Assembly: GCA_016938235.1 (NCBI GenBank)
Contig: JAFGVA010000150.1
Span: 1 to 64,000 of the forward strand
DNA length: 64,000 nt
Reading direction: 5' to 3'
Source of the DNA: Bacteroidales bacterium
GTDB lineage: Bacteria; Bacteroidota; Bacteroidia; Bacteroidales; UBA10428
Positions 32,172 through 40,651 of this stretch are shown here, piece after piece (the stretch's first letter is position 1; the number at the start of each line of letters is the position of its first letter). The position numbers were made by a program, and so were the translations under genes. Below the pieces are notes generated by a model, which was not told where the DNA came from, did no database searches, and saw only the letters and a program-made list of their open reading frames with translations.

Positions 32172-32960
32172 ATGAACTATAAATTACCTTTTCTGCCAGA
32201 ACGATCCGGAAAACCCAGAACTGAGGGTTTGACAATGATGATGGACAAGGGTTTAAGCTTTCGTCAAACTGAAGATTTTATAAGTGCTGCCGGTGATTTT
32301 ACCGACTTCGTGAAGTTTGGGTTCGGAACATCAATCATTACAAATAACCTTAAAGAGAAAATAAAAATCTATAAGGATGCCAATATTCGTCCATACTTTG
32401 GCGGAACCCTTTTTGAGGCATTTGTAATTCGCGATATGTTTGACGATTACAGAAAGTATATCGATGAGTTTGGACTTGATCTAACTGAGGTTTCTGATGG
32501 ATCTATGCTTATACCACACGATAAAAAACTGAAATATATATCAACACTGGCAAAGCAATGCACGGTACTTTCCGAGGTTGGTTCAAAAGTTAAAGGAGTT
32601 GTTATTCCGCCTGAATCGTGGGTTGAAATGATGAATGCCGAATTGGAGGCAGGATCGTATAAAGTTATTGCCGAAGCACGTGAAAGCGGAACAATAGGAA
32701 TTTATAACAGCGATGGTTCGGTAAATGAGAGTCTGATAAACACAATATCAGAAAAAGTTGGTAATAAAAACATTATTTGGGAAGCTCCAAATGGCAAACA
32801 ACAGGTGTGGTTTAATAAAATATTTGGTTCAAATGTTAATCTTGGAAATATTGCACCGGATATAGTTGTTCCTTTAGAGTGTTTGCGACTTGGTTTGAGA
32901 GGAGATACGTTCTTTGATTCATTACCGGATAATCTGCAACATTTAAAACAAGAGGATTAA
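32172..32960 (+). CDS. comA: Phosphosulfolactate synthase homologue (ComA family)
   Basis: 262 aa TIM-barrel protein of the ComA family, which adds sulfite to phosphoenolpyruvate to make (2R)-phospho-3-sulfolactate (first step of coenzyme M synthesis in methanogens). Matching landmarks: KPRTEGLTMMMDKGL near the start; FVKFGFGTSI; RPYFGGTLFEAF; EVSDGSM; and PLECLRLGLRGDT near the end. The window shows no other coenzyme M genes. In Bacteroidetes such homologues may feed sulfonate or sulfonolipid metabolism; this is inference. It converges on the glycosylase gene with stop codons overlapping by 4 bases. Confidence 0.8.
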   Translation: MNYKLPFLPERSGKPRTEGLTMMMDKGLSFRQTEDFISAAGDFTDFVKFGFGTSIITNNLKEKIKIYKDANIRPYFGGTLFEAFVIRDMFDDYRKYIDEFGLDLTEVSDGSMLIPHDKKLKYISTLAKQCTVLSEVGSKVKGVVIPPESWVEMMNAELEAGSYKVIAEARESGTIGIYNSDGSVNESLINTISEKVGNKNIIWEAPNGKQQVWFNKIFGSNVNLGNIAPDIVVPLECLRLGLRGDTFFDSLPDNLQHLKQED

Positions 32961-33631
32961 ACACTGTTTTTTTTCAGTGCTTTTATATATTCTTTTATAA
33001 AGAAATCCTTTTGTTTTCTTCTGTATTGCATTATCCATCGAGGGTGAGGAAGAACCTCAAGGGTTTTGAAAAATTTATTTGTGCGGTTAATTTCTTGTAA
33101 AAATTTGAGGTTTTTACCTTGACCAATACAAAAACAAACAGAATTATTATTAACCAGTTCTACTTGCTTTTTTAAGGTCTTTATTATAAAACTTTTTGAT
33201 TTTTCAAACAGGTCTTTATCGTCGTAATAATTAATATTTATTCCGTCTTTGGTAAATCCAAGCGGACAAACCGCCGACACCAGAAATTTGTTATAAAACA
33301 GCGATGGTCCGCCATATTCTCCGATTACTTCATGAATGAACCCGGCAGACAGTTCAGGTTTCTTTTCAAAATCATTCATTATTCCAAGATTATTTTCAAG
33401 TTCAATCGGATCGGTAAAGGAAATACCGGTTATTCCGGCACCAAACCTTCCCGGGTTGATACCTAAAATTAATACTCTTGGGTTATTATCGTTGTAATAT
33501 TTTGTATAGAATTCCTCCGAAATTTTAATCACATTAGCTGATGAATAGGGATTTAAAACTTCAATTTTGCTATGATTTTCGTATTTGAAATCAAGGTTTG
33601 TGAAGAACTCATGTAAATTGTTTCCAATCAT
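32957..33631 (-). CDS. SMUG2-like uracil-DNA glycosylase family protein (DUF4918)
   Basis: 224 aa. LILGINPGRFGAGITG corresponds to the water-activating motif of the uracil-DNA glycosylase superfamily, and VLPHPRWIMQ is the C-terminal His loop; the whole resembles the SMUG2/DUF4918 group. The expected role is removal of uracil or damaged pyrimidines. Not every member has been tested biochemically. It is divergent from the DUF368 gene. Confidence 0.75.
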   Translation of the reverse strand: MIGNNLHEFFTNLDFKYENHSKIEVLNPYSSANVIKISEEFYTKYYNDNNPRVLILGINPGRFGAGITGISFTDPIELENNLGIMNDFEKKPELSAGFIHEVIGEYGGPSLFYNKFLVSAVCPLGFTKDGININYYDDKDLFEKSKSFIIKTLKKQVELVNNNSVCFCIGQGKNLKFLQEINRTNKFFKTLEVLPHPRWIMQYRRKQKDFFIKEYIKALKKNSV

Positions 33632-33701
33632 TTATTTTACTTTTCAGCCAGTTTCTGCTAAAGGTAGTCAAATCATAAGTTTTAAATCAGCCTTGAATAA
33701 T

Positions 33702-33709
33702 TATCTTTG
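33702..33709 (+). promoter_or_regulatory. Bacteroidetes -7 box for the DUF368 gene
   Basis: TATCTTTG matches TAnnTTTG. It overlaps the TTG used as a start in the ORF track (33707), which argues that translation begins instead at GTG 33737, 27 bases downstream of the box. Confidence 0.5.
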
Positions 33710-33736
33710 CCTCGGATTTTCAAAACATACATCAAA

Positions 33737-34708
33737 GTGAAAAAAATAAAAGAATACCTGGTTTTAGTGCTAAAAGGAGTTGGTATGGGTGCTGCAAATG
33801 TTATTCCTGGAGTTTCCGGTGGCACTGTAGCCTTAATTACCGGAATCTTTGAAGAACTTATAGATTCAATTAAATCATTTGATTTAACGGCTTTACGGCT
33901 TTTACTTAAAGGCAGGTTTAAGGAATTTGCTTTGCATGTTAATTTATCTTTCCTCGTATCTGTATTTCTTGGTATTGCATTAAGTATACTCTCTCTTGCA
34001 AAAGTCCTCGATTACTTGTTTGTGAATTATCCTGTATTTATTTGGGCTTATTTTTTCGGATTAATATTAGGCTCAATTTATTTTGTTGGCAAAACAATAC
34101 AGAAATGGAAAGCCTCGGTCATTTTAAGTTTTATAGTAGGTACTGCTGTTGCATTATCAATATCGTTTCTATCGCCTGCTACCGAAAACGAAGCCTTTAT
34201 TTACCTTGTAATTTGTGGGGTAGTGGCCATATGCAGCATGATTTTACCAGGGCTTTCAGGTTCGTTTGTGCTCATTCTTCTTGGTAACTACCATTTGGTA
34301 GTAATAAAAGCGGTAAACGATATGAGAATTGATATTCTGGCGCCGGTATTGATTGGTGCGGCTGTTGGACTGGTACTGTTTTCGCATCTGCTTTCGTTTA
34401 TTTACAAGAAATTCAAAAATGAAACTATATCTACCTTAACTGGTTTCATTTTAGGTTCGTTATTAATTCTTTGGCCTTGGAAAAATTCCTTCGATGCAGC
34501 CGGAAATATCATTTCAATAAACAAATTTGGAGCATTTACAGACTCTTCGGGACAAATTATCTCAGAAGTAAAAGTTTATTTTTATAAACAAATTTTGCCT
34601 GCCGAAGTAAATACAGTAGTTATTATTGCTATTGCGCTAATGATTTTAGGTTATATTTCTATCTGGTTGATGGAAAAATTTGCCGGACAACAAGAAAAAG
34701 AGGTATAA
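33737..34708 (+). CDS. DUF368 polytopic membrane protein
   Basis: 323 aa from GTG 33737 (VKKIKEYLVLVL); about eight membrane helices. It carries the DUF368 hallmark GMGAANVIPGVSGGTVALI near the N-terminus and the second re-entrant-like repeat MILPGLSGSFVLILLG in the middle. DUF368 and the related DedA-like proteins have been connected with undecaprenyl/C55-phosphate translocation; I treat that as a family-level hypothesis. aroE starts 4 bases after its stop, so the two are probably cotranscribed. Confidence 0.85.
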   Translation: MKKIKEYLVLVLKGVGMGAANVIPGVSGGTVALITGIFEELIDSIKSFDLTALRLLLKGRFKEFALHVNLSFLVSVFLGIALSILSLAKVLDYLFVNYPVFIWAYFFGLILGSIYFVGKTIQKWKASVILSFIVGTAVALSISFLSPATENEAFIYLVICGVVAICSMILPGLSGSFVLILLGNYHLVVIKAVNDMRIDILAPVLIGAAVGLVLFSHLLSFIYKKFKNETISTLTGFILGSLLILWPWKNSFDAAGNIISINKFGAFTDSSGQIISEVKVYFYKQILPAEVNTVVIIAIALMILGYISIWLMEKFAGQQEKEV

Positions 34709-34712
34709 GATA

Positions 34713-35462
34713 ATGAAGAAATACGGACTGGTTGGATATCCATTAGGTCATTCCTTTTCAAAAACATACTTTACCAATAAGTTTAAAAAGGAAGGTATAG
34801 TTGATTGCGAGTACAATAATTATGCTCTTGAATCCTTGGAGTCTTTAACTGATTTAATTAAAGAAGAAAAAGACTTAATAGGATTGAATGTTACAATTCC
34901 TCATAAACAGGGTGTTTTGAAATACCTTGATGAGCTTGATAATACAGCAATCGAAGTTGGAGCTGTAAATACCATTAAGATAAGCAGAGATTCAAATAAT
35001 AATATTTTTCTGAAAGGCTTTAATACAGATGTTTATGGTTTTATGCTTCCTTTAAAAGATGCAATCAAACAATATCATACTCAGGCTTTAATACTTGGTA
35101 CCGGTGGAGCTGCAAAAGCTGTTTGTTGGGTTTTAAAACAATTGGGTGTTGAATACAATTTTGTGTCCCGTAAACCAAAAAATCAGGTTGATTTTTCTTA
35201 CGAAGATTTAAATGATGAGCTAATTAGTCAATATAAACTGATAATAAACACCTCTCCAATCGGGATGTTTCCAAATGTGGACCAAAAACCTGCTATACCC
35301 TACAATGCAGTTACTGGAAAACATATTCTTTACGATCTTGTTTATAATCCCGAGGTGACTCAGTTTCTTGCTGAAGGAGCAAAAAAAATGGCAACCACAA
35401 TAAATGGGTTGCCAATGCTATATAATCAGGCTGAAAAAGCCTGGGAAATTTGGAATAATTAG
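34713..35462 (+). CDS. aroE: Shikimate dehydrogenase
   Basis: Reduces 3-dehydroshikimate with NADPH in the aromatic amino-acid pathway. From ATG 34713 the protein is 249 aa: MKKYGLVGYPLGHSFSKTYF is the canonical N-terminus, whereas the ORF-track start at 34680 lies inside the upstream gene. Catalytic Lys65 (TIPHKQ) and Asp106 (GFNTDVYGF) and the NADP loop LGTGGAAKAV are present. It overlaps nothing and lies 4 bases after the DUF368 gene. Confidence 0.95.
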   Translation: MKKYGLVGYPLGHSFSKTYFTNKFKKEGIVDCEYNNYALESLESLTDLIKEEKDLIGLNVTIPHKQGVLKYLDELDNTAIEVGAVNTIKISRDSNNNIFLKGFNTDVYGFMLPLKDAIKQYHTQALILGTGGAAKAVCWVLKQLGVEYNFVSRKPKNQVDFSYEDLNDELISQYKLIINTSPIGMFPNVDQKPAIPYNAVTGKHILYDLVYNPEVTQFLAEGAKKMATTINGLPMLYNQAEKAWEIWNN

Positions 35463-35467
35463 TTTGG

Positions 35468-35977
35468 TTAGTATGTTTTAAAGGCCATTTCGCTAAGCTT
35501 GGAGCTTAATTTAATTTGTCGTGATGTTGCATTTGAAGGTTTAACTTCAAATTTCAATTTATCCCCGATAACCAGGAAATTTATTGCTGCCCCTTCGTCA
35601 ATGGCTCCGTTTTTTTCGCATATTATCAGTGTGCTTTTTGAAGCAAGAGCCGAAACAACTTCGCTCATCTGCTTTGTTTTACTAAAAGGCACAAATAAAA
35701 TATGACAATTACTTATCTGGTTAGGCTCATCAAACTTCTTCACTTGAATTGTTTGACTTCCTACCGATTTATTTTCAGTATACGCCAGCAATTCAGTATA
35801 AGTCTGCGAACTACCTACAGAACCAATTATAAAAGGGCCATCTTTATAAGATGCCGGCCATTCAATCAGTCTTGAGAAATTGTAAATAAACATTGCCTGG
35901 GCTCTGGGTATTCCTGTTTGAGAACCCGCAGACGTGAGAACTATCCATATTATTAAGACACCTATAAATTTTTTCAT
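35468..35977 (-). CDS. YfiR-like periplasmic protein (DUF4154)
   Basis: 169 aa from ATG 35977, chosen because AAGGGG lies 5-10 bases upstream and the signal peptide then starts cleanly (MKKFIGVLIIWIVLTSAGSQ); the track start is 8 codons earlier. FIYNFSRLIEWP, FIIGSVGSS and CHILFVPFSKTKQ fit the YfiR/DUF4154 family. In Pseudomonas, YfiR restrains the diguanylate cyclase YfiN. No YfiN or GGDEF partner is visible here. Confidence 0.75.
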   Translation of the reverse strand: MKKFIGVLIIWIVLTSAGSQTGIPRAQAMFIYNFSRLIEWPASYKDGPFIIGSVGSSQTYTELLAYTENKSVGSQTIQVKKFDEPNQISNCHILFVPFSKTKQMSEVVSALASKSTLIICEKNGAIDEGAAINFLVIGDKLKFEVKPSNATSRQIKLSSKLSEMAFKTY

Positions 35978-36100
35978 ATTCCCCTTTTTTTTCATTTTCA
36001 ACGATTAATTTAAACAAATGTTTCTAAAATTCTAAATAAAAACAATTAAGTTGTATTATTAGCACTAATATTTTATTCAAATTTTTCAAATACATAACAT

Positions 36101-36865
36101 TTAAGAATCAGGTTTGTTGGGTATTAGGTAGGGATATTGGATTTCCTCGAGAAACAAGCCAGAAGCCGGAACAGAGGTGCCAGCTTTCATTCTGTTTTTA
36201 TCCTCAATTATCCGGCAGAATTCCTCAAGGCTAATTTTCTCTTTACCTACATCAATTAATGTGCCAACTATTGCCCGAACCATATTTCTTAAAAATCTGT
36301 CAGCTTTAATAGTAAATATGATACGTTCTTCTTGCTGAATCCAATAAGCTTCAGATATATTGCAGTTATTGGTTTTTGTGTCTGAATGCAGTTTACTAAA
36401 GCTTGTAAAATCAGAATAGTTTTTTAAAAGCGAAGCAGCCTTATTCATTAGCTCAATATTTAATTGTAAGCTATTTTGCCATACCAAATCTTTAAAAAAA
36501 ATTTCCTTTCCCTTTGAGATATAATATTTATATGTTCGTTTGTTTGCATCAAACCTGGCATGAGCATTATGCAGCATATTATGAATTGCATATATTTTAA
36601 TATCATCCGGCAATATGCTGTTTAGTTTGAAAATAATTTTCTGGTCTGAATCAATGCTTGTTTGCTTGGAATCAAAATGAGCATAAAAATTTCTTGCATG
36701 AACACCTGTATCCGTTCTTCCACATCCGGTTAATTGAACAGGTTCACGAAATAATACTTCCAAAGCTTTTTGTAAAGTTTCTTGTATACTGGGAGAATTG
36801 GGCTGAATCTGCCATCCATTATAATTTTTCCCGTTATAAGCCAGATGTATGAAATATCGGTTCAT
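36101..36865 (-). CDS. truA: tRNA pseudouridine(38-40) synthase TruA
   Basis: Modifies uridines 38-40 in the tRNA anticodon arm. MNRYFIHLAYNGKNYNGWQ is the usual N-terminus (ATG 36865; the track start is 7 codons upstream). Catalytic Asp52 lies in GRTDTGVHA. Other signatures: DDIKIYAI and RFLRNMVRAIVGTLIDVG. About 254 aa, the normal size. It is transcribed toward the YfiR-like gene with 123 bases between them, so cotranscription is uncertain. Confidence 0.95.
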   Translation of the reverse strand: MNRYFIHLAYNGKNYNGWQIQPNSPSIQETLQKALEVLFREPVQLTGCGRTDTGVHARNFYAHFDSKQTSIDSDQKIIFKLNSILPDDIKIYAIHNMLHNAHARFDANKRTYKYYISKGKEIFFKDLVWQNSLQLNIELMNKAASLLKNYSDFTSFSKLHSDTKTNNCNISEAYWIQQEERIIFTIKADRFLRNMVRAIVGTLIDVGKEKISLEEFCRIIEDKNRMKAGTSVPASGLFLEEIQYPYLIPNKPDS

Positions 36866-37047
36866 TACAAATATAAAGTTATTCAATAGGGAAATACAAT
36901 GCAGATAATAATGTTAACATTTTTTAACAGTGGTTATTTATCAGTATATCAATTAAATAAGATTGCATTAAAAATGCATCCTGTTTATCCAAAACAAAAA
37001 TTATTACTTTCGGTTTCTAATTAGAAAAACAGTTAAAAAAAACAATC

Positions 37048-38046
37048 ATGAGTCAGGTGAATGTAAACATAAAGGAGATTAATGAAAAGATACAAAGCGA
37101 GAGTTCGTTTGTTGACCTGATAAACATCGAAATGAAAAAGGTAATAGTTGGACAGCAACATCTTATTGATGGATTGTTGATCGGTCTGTTATCAGATGGT
37201 CATATCTTGTTAGAAGGAGTTCCCGGATTAGCAAAGACTCTTGCAATAAAAACTATTTCCGGAATAATTGATGCAAAGTTCAATCGCATTCAGTTTACCC
37301 CCGATTTGCTTCCTGCCGACCTTATCGGTACTATGATTTATAGTCAGAAAAAGGAAGAATTCCAGGTAAAACAAGGCCCGATTTTTGGTAACTTTATTTT
37401 AGCAGATGAGATTAACCGTTCGCCTGCTAAAGTTCAAAGTGCATTATTAGAGGCTATGCAGGAAAAACAAGTAACAATAGGAGTAAATTCTTTTAAATTG
37501 CCGAACCCATTTTTGGTTATGGCAACACAGAACCCTATTGAACAGGAGGGTACATATCCATTGCCGGAAGCCCAGACCGACAGGTTCTTGTTAAAAGTTG
37601 TTCTGGACTATCCTAAGAAAGAAGAGGAAGCATTAATAATACGTGAAAATCTCGGGCAGAATTTTCCAACTGCTAATACTATTCTTAAACCGGAAGATAT
37701 AGTTAAAGCTCGTAATGTTGTTAAAGAAGTATATATGGATGAAAAGATTGAGAATTACATTCTTGATATTGTATTTGCAACACGTTATCCCGAGAGATAT
37801 AAACTGGAAAAATATAGCAGCCTGATAAACTATGGTGGTTCACCACGCGCCAGCATTAGTATGGCAAAAGCAGCAAAAGCATATGCTTTTATTAAACGCA
37901 GAGGATATGTAATTCCCGAGGATGTTCGCGCTGTTTGTTACGATGTTATGCGGCACAGAATAGGACTGAGCTACGAAGCTGAGGCTGAAAATATCACAAC
38001 CGAGGATATAATTACAGGTATTCTTGATAATGTAGAGGTACCATAA
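37048..38046 (+). CDS. MoxR-family AAA+ ATPase
   Basis: 332 aa. Walker A GVPGLAKT (residues 57-64), Walker B FILADEINRSP, sensor 1 MATQNPIEQEGTYPLPEAQ, and the C-terminal lid. It is the first gene of the Bat operon (37048-46451). MoxR ATPases are thought to act as chaperones with vWA-domain partners, several of which are encoded just downstream. A conserved operon order supports this role. Confidence 0.93.
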   Translation: MSQVNVNIKEINEKIQSESSFVDLINIEMKKVIVGQQHLIDGLLIGLLSDGHILLEGVPGLAKTLAIKTISGIIDAKFNRIQFTPDLLPADLIGTMIYSQKKEEFQVKQGPIFGNFILADEINRSPAKVQSALLEAMQEKQVTIGVNSFKLPNPFLVMATQNPIEQEGTYPLPEAQTDRFLLKVVLDYPKKEEEALIIRENLGQNFPTANTILKPEDIVKARNVVKEVYMDEKIENYILDIVFATRYPERYKLEKYSSLINYGGSPRASISMAKAAKAYAFIKRRGYVIPEDVRAVCYDVMRHRIGLSYEAEAENITTEDIITGILDNVEVP

Positions 38047-38058
38047 TCACTAAGAATT

Positions 38059-38481
38059 ATGAGAGTCTTATTAATTATTTGGATTGCACTTAGCTCTATG
38101 ATGATCAAGGTTGACTCTTTTTTTGGAGTGAATTACATTGGTATGTCTAAGAATGAGATAAAACAAATGATTTCTGAAAATCATAAGGCTCTTAAACTTA
38201 ATACTGTAAACACTAATGATAAATATAATTACCTGAAATATGAAGACAGGATTAATGAAATAACCGTTTTATTTTTTCTGTCAGAAGATGATAACTGCAC
38301 ATTGGTGCGCTTAATGAGCGATTACAGTAACATAAACGATATTCTTGATGATTTAAACTCTATTTATATACCAATTGATAAAAGCAATTGGAAATTCAAA
38401 GATGCTGAAAACTTAATAATAAATCTGGAAGAAGGAGATTGGTTTTTTACCATAACAATCAGAGAAAAGGATAAAGAGTAA
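38059..38481 (+). CDS. Small exported protein inside the Bat operon
   Basis: 140 aa, with a short hydrophobic N-terminus (MRVLLIIWIALSSMMIKV) that could be a signal sequence. The rest is strand-rich with acidic patches (LSEDDNCTLVRLMSDYSN). No family recognised. It sits 12 bases after moxR and ends 1 base before the DUF58 gene, so it is part of the operon although it is not one of the usual Bat components. Confidence 0.6.
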   Translation: MRVLLIIWIALSSMMIKVDSFFGVNYIGMSKNEIKQMISENHKALKLNTVNTNDKYNYLKYEDRINEITVLFFLSEDDNCTLVRLMSDYSNINDILDDLNSIYIPIDKSNWKFKDAENLIINLEEGDWFFTITIREKDKE

Positions 38482-38482
38482 T

Positions 38483-39349
38483 ATGGAAACTACTGATTTA
38501 TTAAAGAAGGTACGACGAATAGAAATAAAAACCCGTGGTATTTCTCAACATATTTTTGCCGGAGACTATCATAGTTCTTTCAAAGGAAAGGGTATGGCAT
38601 TTAGCGAAGTTCGCGAATATCAATACGGAGATGATATTAGAAATATCGACTGGAACGTTACCGCAAGGTTTAATCATCCCTATGTTAAGGTTTTTGAAGA
38701 AGAGCGCGAACTAACCGTTATGTTGCTTATCGATGTCAGCGGTTCAAGAAATTTCGGTTCCGGAAATTTGTTAAAAAAGAATCTGATAACAGAAATTTCT
38801 GCTGTACTTGCGTTTTCAGCAATTCAAAACAACGATAAAATTGGGGTAATTCTTTTTAGCGATAAAATAGAAATGTTTATTCCTCCTAAAAAAGGAAGGC
38901 AGCATATTCTCAGAATAATCAGAGAGTTAATAGAATTTAAACCACAAAATACCGGAACAAATATTGCTGAAGGCCTGCGATACTTTACAAATATTATTAA
39001 GAAACGTTCAGTAGCCTTTTTAATATCCGATTTTATTGATCAGGATTATGAAGATGCAATAAAAATTGCATCCCGAAAGCATGATTTAATTGCCTTAAAG
39101 ATTAAAGATGAGCGCGAAGCCGAAATTCCCGATGTGGGATTGGTTTATATGAAGGATTCAGAAACAGGCAAAAAAATGTGGCTTGATACTTCAAGTAAGA
39201 AAACCCGTGAAATATACCGGGGAATATACGAGCAGCGACAAAAAACACTGGATGAAGTTCTTAGGAAATATGGTATTGATACCGCTGAATTAGACACGAA
39301 ATCAGATTATATTAAACCATTAAAATCGTTATTCAAAAAAAGGGCTTAG
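38483..39349 (+). CDS. DUF58 domain protein (vWA-like)
   Basis: 288 aa, soluble. The DUF58 core is YGDDIRNIDWNVTARFN followed by VMLLIDVSGS, the MIDAS metal site of a von Willebrand A-like domain. It belongs to the MoxR-DUF58-Bat module. It begins 1 base after the preceding gene. Such proteins are proposed to be MoxR substrates or adaptors. Confidence 0.9.
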   Translation: METTDLLKKVRRIEIKTRGISQHIFAGDYHSSFKGKGMAFSEVREYQYGDDIRNIDWNVTARFNHPYVKVFEEERELTVMLLIDVSGSRNFGSGNLLKKNLITEISAVLAFSAIQNNDKIGVILFSDKIEMFIPPKKGRQHILRIIRELIEFKPQNTGTNIAEGLRYFTNIIKKRSVAFLISDFIDQDYEDAIKIASRKHDLIALKIKDEREAEIPDVGLVYMKDSETGKKMWLDTSSKKTREIYRGIYEQRQKTLDEVLRKYGIDTAELDTKSDYIKPLKSLFKKRA

Positions 39350-39354
39350 TAGAG

Positions 39355-40647
39355 ATGAGAGAATTGCTCAGTAAAATTCTATTATTAAATGCTTTGGTAT
39401 TGGGTTTCATTTGCAATATTGAAGCCCAGCTTGTCACAATCGAAACCTTGTTGGATACCAATACGGTGGAGCTTGGCAGAAATGCGGAACTTAAGTACAA
39501 GATTGTTAAACGGGATAATGATTTTATAAGCCTGCCAACATTTACCGACACCCTGTTTGACGGAATTGAGCTGGTTGCTCCGGTAAAAATCGATTCCAGT
39601 TTTGATAAAAGTTCAGAAAAGGAAACTTTAGAGCAGGTACTCCGGATTACTTCCTACGAAACGGGAATGAGATATATTCCAGCTCAGAATTTTATTTTAA
39701 GAACCGATTTTGGAACAGATACTTTGGTGTCGATGTCAAGTTACCTGAACATTGTAGGAGTGGCAATCGATACTACAAATGCTATTCGGGATATAAGCGA
39801 TGTGGAGTGGGTGTTACCTACATTACGTGATTTTATTCCGCTTGTTCTTGTTTTGTTAATCCTCGGAATAATTGCATTCTTAATTTATTACTTCTGGCCG
39901 GGACGACACAATAAGAGAATTGAACAACAAATAGTTAAAAAAGCCGACCCTCCTCATATTGTTGCTCTGCGTGAACTTGATAAGTTGAAAGCTCAGAAAT
40001 TGTGGCAACAAAATCAGCTTAAAGAATATTATTCAAGACTAACTTCTATTATTAGAACTTATATCGAAAAACAATTCGGGTTTCCTGCTATGGAACAAAC
40101 CACTCGTGAAATTCTGGCATCTGTGCGTGATAGAGAATTAACAGAAGTGCTTGAAATAAAACAACTCGAAAAGCTTTTGAACCTGGCAGACCTTGTGAAA
40201 TTTGCAAAAGGACAAACTTTACCGGAAGAAAATATTGAACATTTAGAGTCAACTTACGAATTTGTAAAAGAGTCACATAAAAAAGTGGTTCGGGAAAATC
40301 TTAAGCATGTCAGTGAGGCCATTGACAATAAATTAGCAAATAGCTATGCGCTGGCAAAAAAGATTCGTAATGTTTCTAATCTGAATGATTTAGAGATTAT
40401 CAACAGGCTCGATTCAGGATATAAGCTTATTCAGTTCAATTATACTGTCTCGGTTATTGTTATGACTTTTAAACTGAATTCTCCGATTTACCTTTTGGCA
40501 CCAGATGATAACGCGCGTAAAAAGGGATTGCTTTTTACAGCAATATCGGTTGTTGCAGGTTGGTGGGGAATTCCGTGGGGGCCGGTTAGAACCCTGCAAT
40601 CAATAAGAACAAATTTAAAAGGTGGAAAAAAAGTAGAAATACAGTAA
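39355..40647 (+). CDS. Bat-operon membrane protein fused to a GWWGIPWGP domain
   Basis: 430 aa. Signal peptide (to about residue 24), an extracytoplasmic beta-rich domain, one membrane helix at 161-181 and a cytosolic helical region (to about 310): the usual architecture of the gene between DUF58 and batA (DUF4381-like). Unexpectedly, residues 340-427 form a second module with YTVSVIVMTFKLNSPIYL and AGWWGIPWGPVRTLQ. I know this module from short stand-alone proteins, so this looks like a fusion. It contains two hydrophobic stretches. batA starts 4 bases downstream. Confidence 0.75.
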   Translation: MRELLSKILLLNALVLGFICNIEAQLVTIETLLDTNTVELGRNAELKYKIVKRDNDFISLPTFTDTLFDGIELVAPVKIDSSFDKSSEKETLEQVLRITSYETGMRYIPAQNFILRTDFGTDTLVSMSSYLNIVGVAIDTTNAIRDISDVEWVLPTLRDFIPLVLVLLILGIIAFLIYYFWPGRHNKRIEQQIVKKADPPHIVALRELDKLKAQKLWQQNQLKEYYSRLTSIIRTYIEKQFGFPAMEQTTREILASVRDRELTEVLEIKQLEKLLNLADLVKFAKGQTLPEENIEHLESTYEFVKESHKKVVRENLKHVSEAIDNKLANSYALAKKIRNVSNLNDLEIINRLDSGYKLIQFNYTVSVIVMTFKLNSPIYLLAPDDNARKKGLLFTAISVVAGWWGIPWGPVRTLQSIRTNLKGGKKVEIQ

Positions 40648-40651
40648 TACT

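Noticed and set aside
33707-33736. TTG start for the DUF368 gene in the ORF track
   Set aside because: The TTG is part of a TAnnTTTG promoter box and the family N-terminus fits GTG 33737.
36865-36886. TATATTTG promoter box for truA
   Set aside because: It ends 2 bases before the preferred ATG, so the transcript would begin inside the start codon; likely chance in AT-rich DNA.
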